Shown here piece after piece: positions 57,566 to 64,000 of a stretch of DNA of 64,000 nt. The stretch is from Anisodus tanguticus (taxonomy: Eukaryota > Streptophyta > Magnoliopsida > Solanales > Solanaceae). A program made the translations under genes and the position numbers. The notes beneath the pieces were generated by a model that was not told where the DNA came from, did not search any database, and was given only the letters and a program-made list of their open reading frames with translations. The first letter of the stretch is position 1, and each line of letters begins with the position of its first letter. The stretch lies in contig CM067552.1 in the NCBI GenBank assembly GCA_034509755.1, forward strand, positions 14,665,001 to 14,729,000, written 5' to 3'.

Positions 57566-59608
57566 TGTAACACCTCGTAAATTCACATATTGAATGTATC
57601 ATAAGTTAAGCAGCCTAAGATAAGGAAGAAGATTCTATTGGGAACGTTAAGAAATGGTCGAGTTAGAACCTGAAGAAATTATAGGAGTTTAAAAAATCGA
57701 TTAAGTTGTTCGTGTTTGCAATCCTTATGTTGAGTGAATCATGTCAAGATGAGAAGGATATAATGTTCATAAAAAGGACAAGGAAGATCTTGGGCATAAG
57801 TTAGAAGCATATCTAGAGGATTTCGAGTTATACTCATCATTTCGCGCACGTATGAGAACCCGATTAACTGATTTAAGTTCTGATGACTTGACCATTTGAC
57901 AAGATTTTATTGTGAATTCTCCCTCAAGCAAGATTGAATCATCTCGGAAACTCCCTTGGATTATTGGAAACAACTCGGAAGTCTTAGAGGATTGAAAAGA
58001 GCTTTGGTATGAAGGATCTTTTGGATGATTAAGGTATGATTCTTGCTATTCTTAGTATTCTTAAGCTTCTCCTAGTTTAAAGTGATCTTGTAGTAATGAA
58101 ATCCATGAAGGTTAAGGTAAAGCCCATAGTTGAACATGATAGTTCTTGTATTGGTTATCAAGTTGATATAGTTAAGTTCTTGAAAAGAGTTCGGATTAGA
58201 TCTTGTGAAGTATGGTTGTTGTAACCTTGGAATTGTGTTGTATGATGATCGAAGGATTATGATTAACTTGGTCACCATCGAAGTAGAGGACACTTTGAAT
58301 AGTCCCTTTGGTGGATTGAAATCCTTTGGTATAAGACATAAAACAAGATAGAATAGAGTATGCACACTAAGTGTTCGACAAAATGTCGCAACGACGAAAT
58401 CATCAAACCATCGATTGGATATTGATAAGGATTGTACTTATTTATTTAGTTGACAATTGTAGAATGAGTGACGGATCATCGTAGTGGTATTGGTCATCAA
58501 CAAGGTATGTAAGGCTTATCCATTTTCTTCTATCATTGGCATGATCCGAAGTTAAATATTATCGATACGAACGTTCCATAAGAAAACTCCTACTCATGGA
58601 AAGTATAAGAATAATTGTTCTTGATCATTGATATCATATATTCATTACTCTTGAACTTGGTCCAATGATCTCTATACATCTTTGGTCGAAAGTGCTCCTT
58701 GCACTCTATTTTTTTAGGTCTGTCTTGCGTTGCATTTATAAGTATATATATATATATATATATTCTTACCGAGATGTGCCATAGTTGGCCGGGTACGGTG
58801 CTTATATGCACACACCACTGCAGTTGGTTTTTATATTACTAAGTCCTATATATGGGTCGGGTATGACTGAGTCCTCTTCGAGGTCAGGTATGATACGATG
58901 TGATATGATCTGCCCCATAGAGTGGCTTGATACTATATTATATACATATGGCCCCGGTGAGTGGCTTGATTTTTATAAACATGCATACATATACATGATT
59001 AGTCAGTATATGCCCTCATAGGCTATTTATGAGTTTCACGTTGATTCTATACTCTTTCTTTATATTTCATCCTTTATTTATATGTTATCTGTCTTACATA
59101 GTTAGTACATATTTCTTACTGATGTCCCTTTCCGAGGACACTGCATTTCATGCCCGTAGATACAGATAGAGATTCACATGATACCGCGCAGTAGGTGACT
59201 TGACTTAGCTGAGAATTGTCATGCTCCTTTCTTCCAGAGTTGTCTAGTGTATTTTTAGGTATAGTGTTGTATATATGTATTTAATTGGGTATGGTAGGGC
59301 CTTGTCCTGACCAGGTATTGTTGGTATACTCTTTAGAGGCTTGTAGATAGTCATCTTGTATATAGTAGTCTTGTCGGCCTTCTTATTAGAGTAGTTGTGT
59401 TTATATCGGCCTTTTCGGCCTTGTTGTATATATATATGTATGTTGGACCTTTTTGCGTGCAAGTGGTTGTGTATTTTGACCAGATAGTCATTAATCAAAG
59501 GCCTTGTCGACCCATGTCTTGGTGAGTATATTTCAAGTATCGAGATTGGTATGCTCGGGCCTTAGGGCATCGGGTGCCGAACACATCCCCCAAGATTAGG
59601 GTGTGACA
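57566..59608 (+). mobile_element. Forward Ty3/Gypsy 5' LTR, 2.0 kb
   Basis: Starts TGTAACACCTCG and ends AGGGTGTGACA. The downstream half follows the block order of the 6915 LTR: TA tract (58741-58763), GAGATGTGCC and CACCACTGCAGTTGG, GATGTCCCTTTCCGAGG, GGTAGGGCCTTGTCC and GGGCATCGGGTGCCG. It lacks the expanded 31-bp array. It interrupts the LINE. Confidence 0.88.
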
Positions 59609-59612
59609 AACT

Positions 59613-59624
59613 TGGTATCAGAGC
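59613..59624 (+). promoter_or_regulatory. Primer-binding site
   Basis: TGGTATCAGAGC is a perfect 12-base match to the initiator-Met tRNA complement, four bases inside the LTR end. Confidence 0.92.
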
Positions 59625-59809
59625 AGGTCAGTCCTAGGAATGTCTATAAGTCGTGTCTAGTAGAGTCTTGCTTTTGGGTGTGTTGATTGCCACACTTATA
59701 AACATGAGGCTATAGGGCATTTAAGATGGTTTCCTTATTTCTTTATCTTGATAGTGCACTAGAGTCGAGCTATAAGTATTCTCTTCCGAACCTTATCATG
59801 TTTACACTT

Positions 59810-60600
59810 TCAGCGATGTCTTCTTCAAGAGATACACCTTCTATCGAGGCTGACCTGTCAGAGGATATGAGTGGGTTACCTCCCCACCAGTCTTTGACCT
59901 AGATAAAATCAAGGGCATCGAAGGAGACCTCCGTACCATTAGATATACCTTCAAATATACCCCCAGCACCGTCCAACGAGGATGTTAGAAGGGAAGTTCA
60001 AGTATTGACCCAACTGGTGGCTTATCAAGCGCGATACCGTCCTGGTATGATCGACGGTGATAGAACCCTAGAAGGGTCAGGAAATTTACAGCCCAGGGAG
60101 TCCGCTGACCAGGGATAGTTAATGATCGGTAGAATGAGGAAGGATTTTGGATGCACAATCGATATGACAGTTGTTTGCGATAGATCAGGTATGATCAGAG
60201 TTCCTGGATAAGGGTCACACCCCTCGATATCTTAGGATCAGAATAGGAGTGGTTAAGATCGAGTGGGGCCATCTAGGCCATGTTGTAGGATATGTGGATG
60301 GATGCTTGCTGGGATTTGTCGTAAGGAGACAGGGGGTTGTTATTGGTGTGGTAATCGAGGACACATGATACGAGAATGTCCCCCAATTAGCCTATAGGAG
60401 GAAAGAGGAGAGCGAGGATGTAGCCTCGAGTTCTGATGCAACCCGACAAGGACAAACGAGTACAGGTATGCTACGATTATTCTTATTCAACTCCCTACTT
60501 TCTACATGCGTAAACAGATTTGTTTTATTCTCTAGAAAAGTGGCACCATTTTAGGAGTCGATGCTCTGAGTTGCCCATTGGGGGCAAAATATTCTGACAA
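59810..60600 (+). pseudogene. Gag of the 57566 element with CCHC knuckle
   Basis: A weak gag start near 59816 (MSSSRDTPSIEADLSEDM-like text with frame changes) is followed by many stops. The zinc knuckle is intact: CYWCGNRGHMIREC at 60338-60379, with C-x2-C-x4-H-x4-C spacing. This binds RNA during packaging in related elements. Protease and RT are not recognisable beyond 60600. Confidence 0.7.
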
Positions 60601-61030
60601 GAAAAAAAATCGTGGTCGTAATGACGTTAACTAAAGAGAAAATTTCTAGTTCAAAGAGACACTAAATTTATTTATGTATATCGTGAATGACAAAGATATA
60701 GATCACCTAACCCGACCTAGGGTCGGAATGGCTTGTATGTTTTCAAGCAATTATACTAGATGAACTTTCAATTCGTGATAAGATATCATCTGATGATTAT
60801 ATGAAATCTCAGGCTTTGGGTGAGAAAGGGTAAGCCGAAATAAGATAAAAGGGGAATTTATAGAAAAAAGAAGGTATTGGACAGTTTAAAGCATCTTAAG
60901 AATGTTTCTCACCCTTAGTGGATTATGTCTTTTTGAATATGAGAGTTTGCGATGAATTCCTGATTTAAATAGTAAACCTGGGCCAAATGAATGCTACGGG
61001 AATAGATATCCGGGATCAAGTACATGGAGA
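60601..61030. other. Unassigned stretch between two retroelements
   Basis: All six frames are broken and I recognise no gag-pol landmark. It may be decayed Gypsy interior. The boundary with the Copia-like LTR to the right is not sharp. Confidence 0.35.
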
Positions 61031-61185
61031 TTCATTTTAGGGTATGACTTTAATCTTATTCATTCACTTTGTACCACATCTGCCCTTTGATAGACCAAGT
61101 GCATGGACCTGGTTCATTCTCCATGTGCATTCTCTTTGTCAATCATCAAAACTACCACTTGCGAATGCCAACTAATTTTCCTTTT
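61031..61185 (-). mobile_element. LTR start and polypurine region of a SIRE-like Copia element
   Basis: Read in reverse, GAGTTTGTCATCCTCAAAAA then AGGAAAATTAGTTGGC (61202-61166) resembles the conserved end of SIRE/Maximus Copia elements, where a GGGGGA-type PPT precedes the LTR; here the PPT is decayed to AAAAAAGGAAAATTAG. The LTR would begin at about 61170 and run leftwards. Its far end is not identifiable. Confidence 0.45.
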
Positions 61186-61990
61186 TTGAGGATGACAAAC
61201 TCATTCATGTGATTCCACTATATAATCATGTGCAAAACATCTCCCAGCCAAAAAGATTTGACAGAAAACCACTAGGGTAAACAAGATTAGCACATATGGG
61301 TTATAAATATTACATAGTTTCTTCCCCCTTTCGGAATCATTAAAAGTGACTACAGTGCTGAAAATCCAAATATGAATGTAATAATATTAAACTCATGGCT
61401 ACTAGGGATATCATATACACAACACCATAGAATCAGTAACTCAATTAAGTCCATAGAAAAACATTCAAATCAACAGACGAGGCGCATATTTAATAAGAAC
61501 TACAATATTATTTCAATAACCTCATAAAGTACAGTTCTAGTTCCTTGGTTACAGCAATACAAAAGAGATTATTCATATAACATTTAGATGCTTCTAAGGT
61601 TCTAAGTTTGGATAAACCTAGGGAGACCCTGGTCACTTTGCTAGATACTGTGACCAGGGTGAAAGGTGAATCTAGGGCCAATTTTTAGGAAATCCTAACT
61701 AAGAGGAGTTCAAGCTTGACTATAAGGAAAGTGTGTATCTTTCTTTACTTTTCTTCCCTATGTCACCATCTGGATCAACCCATTGCCCCTTGGAAGAACC
61801 ATCATCTTTATCGACCTTTTTTCCCCAAGATCCTATTTGTTCCCCCTTCCAAGGTTGTGAGGATTACTATCAGCTTTCTTGGCCCTTTCTCCCCAGTATG
61901 CCCCTGATCCCTCATTCATAGAGTGATGAGGATTTTCCCCTGATATTGATACTGACCCTGACTATGTTTTAGCACAAGTCTAAAAATGGT
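61186..61990 (-). mobile_element. 3' untranslated part of the SIRE-like element
   Basis: Between the coiled-coil frame and the PPT the minus strand has no open frame of note. CTGGTCACAGTATCTAGCAA and a repeated GACCAGGG word occur at 61630-61660. The plus-strand frames 61716-61907 and 61733-61921 are antisense to Ser/Gly-rich text and are not supported. Confidence 0.4.
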
Positions 61991-62353
61991 CCTTTTCTTT
62001 TTCATCCTTCCATATTTCTCCAAAAAATGTTAGGTTTTCATCACATATTTTCTTTATCTTCATCACCTCATATGCACTCGATCTAGCAGTGTCCAACAAC
62101 TCATTTTCTTGAGAGGTTGTTGTGATTCTATTTCCCCCCGAGCTAACCCCTGTTTTGGTGTTTTTCTAGAAGGTTCCCTCTTTCGATGAGTCCCAACCAG
62201 ATTTCCTTTCCTTTTTCCCTTTTCGGATGGAGTGTAGATTTGTATAGGAGGGAATGGGTGGTTGATGAGGGTAAAATAGAGCGTATGGTTAGAGAAGTTG
62301 AAAGTATGTAAGGGAGAGAGGGATTGATCATAATCAAAAGATGAATCAGACAT
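61950..62353 (-). pseudogene. Extra ORF of the SIRE-like element, frameshifted
   Basis: The minus frame from 62353 opens MSDSSFDYDQSLSPLHTFNF and has a basic part (EKGKRKGNLVGTHRKREPSR). A frame change near 62105 leads to ENELLDTARSSAYEVMKIKK and ICDENLTFFGEIWKDEKEK, a charged helical segment. Placement just before the Copia PPT and the coiled-coil character suggest the extra ORF found 3' of pol in SIRE-type elements. It could instead be a transduced host fragment. Confidence 0.45.
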
Positions 62354-64000
62354 CTTTATTTTTTGTTTTGTCTTTTTGGGGCTGAGAGAGAGAGAGAGAG
62401 AGCGATTTAGATTTTTCAGATGAGAGATATAGAGGTGTGGTTGGTTTATGTAGTGGTAAACATGGAAGATGAGGAGAAAAGTGGCATGAATAGGATATTT
62501 GAAAAGTCAGTTTTGGAAACGCATGATTTGATAGTGATCGTCTTTTAAGATAGTCATTATGACACCACATTTTTCTCTTCTCAGTGACGGCTGAGGCAGG
62601 TTGGGTTGGGAGACTAGGTTGTCCTAATTGTTTCAATGATCTTACTATATTATTTATTCCAAAGAAAAAGAATACGTACCTTAGGTGCAATGATTAATCA
62701 TTTGCAATCTTCGTCCTTTAAGTCAAATGTTGTGACATAATAATTCATTAGGCATTAAGAGATTATGACACTATTTAGAGTATCTGATATACACCTTAAT
62801 GTATGGGACAAAGTAAAATATTGTTCAACTTTTGCTCTATGATTAATCCAAACCATAGTTTTGATAAGTCGTTTAAGGATGTTGGTATGACTTAGTCCAA
62901 CTGAGGCCTCATCATCATTGTCATTTGCATTACTCTTGTGCTTTTCAGATTCTTCAAGGTGACTTCAATTTGAGATTATTCACACAATTTCAAATTATCT
63001 CTTTTGTATTAGTTCCCAACTTATTTAAATCTTTTTTAAATAAGTGTATCTCCACTTGCTTGTATATCAACATGTTCCTTCAATACTTGACTAGTTGTCT
63101 TAGAGAAACATATGGTCTTCTCATGTTACCAATATTTCCCTGTCTTGAGCTGAACCTTGACGCATATGATTATTCTTCACCTTTAGAACCTTTGAGGCTT
63201 GTCTCAATATATTTTCCATGTCCTTAGTATGTCTCTTTTGTTTTTTAAGTGTTGTTGTTCAGCAGTAATTTCACTTCCTATTACTTTTCTCAATGTTCTT
63301 CACATACCTAGCTTGCACTGGAATCTCCTCATACTGCTTCACTAGTTCCTCCTGTGTGAGTGTCAATTTATTGTGTAACATTCTTGTCTGTATCTACCTA
63401 TCTCCCCTTCTCTGAGATTTCACCTTTTCTTTGGAGTGCTGAGAGAAATTGCATTTGACCCATATTCAGCATCCTTGAGCAAGCCTGGTTAATGTCATGT
63501 TTGTGATTTCTCTCCTTTCACACCTGCTCCAAGATAGTCAGGGTAAGTTTTCGAACCCAGACAAACTTGGGTCTCTTTCCTTGAATAAAGGGGTGAATCA
63601 AGTTCTTCTTTGTCCAGGATGGAAGTCTGTGAGAGAACTTGTTTCTTCTAACGGCTCCATCCCTTTGGACATGTCTGGTATTTTGATTGGCTAGTTCAAT
63701 TTTCCCCTCGTAATCAGGGAAGTAACTCCATCATTCTTTATTTTTCCTGAATACATGTGTGCTTGCATGCCCCCATTTTCTTGTTTCATACCTTTTTATT
63801 GGTCTGAAAGTTCTTTGTTCATGCGTGGTCTTTTCATGTAAGGAGAGGGGCGAGTTTCATGCTTCTTTGTCTACTTAGGGTGAACATGGGAAAACATGTG
63901 CCTGTTAGTTTTAGCAGGTTTGGTGCTCTTGTATATGAGCTCCAGGTTTCTTTCTATACACCTTTGATTCATAGAGCATTTGGCATGTGAATGACATGTC
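62354..64000 (-). mobile_element. Unresolved reverse coding debris, coiled-coil rich
   Basis: An AG microsatellite lies at 62384-62402. Farther right, minus-strand text such as MLHNKLTLTQEELVKQYEEI (about 63385-63325) and KDMENILRQASKVLKVKNNH (about 63220-63160) is charged and helical, broken by stops. No RT or integrase landmark is seen. It may be the upstream part of the same extra ORF region. The open frames at 62346-62690 (-), 62925-63227 (+) and 63497-63694 (+) are not supported as genes. Confidence 0.35.

Noticed and set aside
61716..61921. Two overlapping Pro/Phe-rich plus-strand ORFs
   Set aside because: They are antisense shadows of the Ser/Gly-rich reverse-strand element sequence.

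Overview
This is AT-rich plant nuclear DNA made almost entirely of layered transposable elements. The long-LTR Ty3/Gypsy elements primed by initiator-Met tRNA, the chromodomain integrases, the SIRE-like Copia tail and an endogenous pararetrovirus suggest a eudicot, most likely Solanaceae (inference; no species marker gene is present). I see no intact host gene, no tRNA or rRNA gene and no CRISPR array. Nearly all coding stretches are broken pieces of gag, pol or viral genes.

Layout, left to right. 53-2390 is a forward Gypsy LTR with PBS and a short internal piece. 2940-3560 is a reverse Tat-type gag remnant. 3675-6580 holds reverse LTR remnants of a second family. 6591-9150 is an internally deleted forward element with one full LTR. 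9151-20418 is a reverse non-coding (LARD-like) element, split by a complete reverse chromovirus at 12710-19880 that has 5-bp target duplications. 20796-30820 is one reverse LTR split at a (TA)n run by a rearranged caulimovirid copy, about 21510-29344. 31163 to about 35095 is a forward LTR split by a reverse solo LTR (32064-34689). 35344-35679 is an unrecognised ORF. 35817-37926 holds two adjacent Helitron-like non-autonomous units. 37927-43310 holds reverse Gypsy LTR and gag/PR/RT fragments. 44161-45336 is a TIR-bearing DNA transposon remnant. 45337-53564 is a forward chromovirus with 5' LTR, gag, PR, RT, RH, IN, chromodomain and the start of its 3' LTR. 53565-57565 is a reverse LINE sitting in that 3' LTR. 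57566 to about 60600 is a forward Gypsy LTR plus gag. From about 61030 to the end lies a reverse SIRE-like Copia 3' region.

The nesting gives a relative chronology. The LARD is older than the chromovirus inside it. The 20796-30820 LTR is older than the pararetrovirus. The 31163 LTR is older than its solo LTR. The 45337 element is older than the LINE, which is probably older than the 57566 element.

The most interesting structure is the endogenous pararetrovirus. Its gene order is MP-CP-PR-RT on the minus strand, with a separate ORF on the other side of a leader that still carries a tRNA-Met primer site and a TATA box. An inverted RNase H fragment abuts a 40-bp (TA)n tract. The two halves of the same retrotransposon LTR lie on either side of the insert. 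All of its genes are visibly broken.
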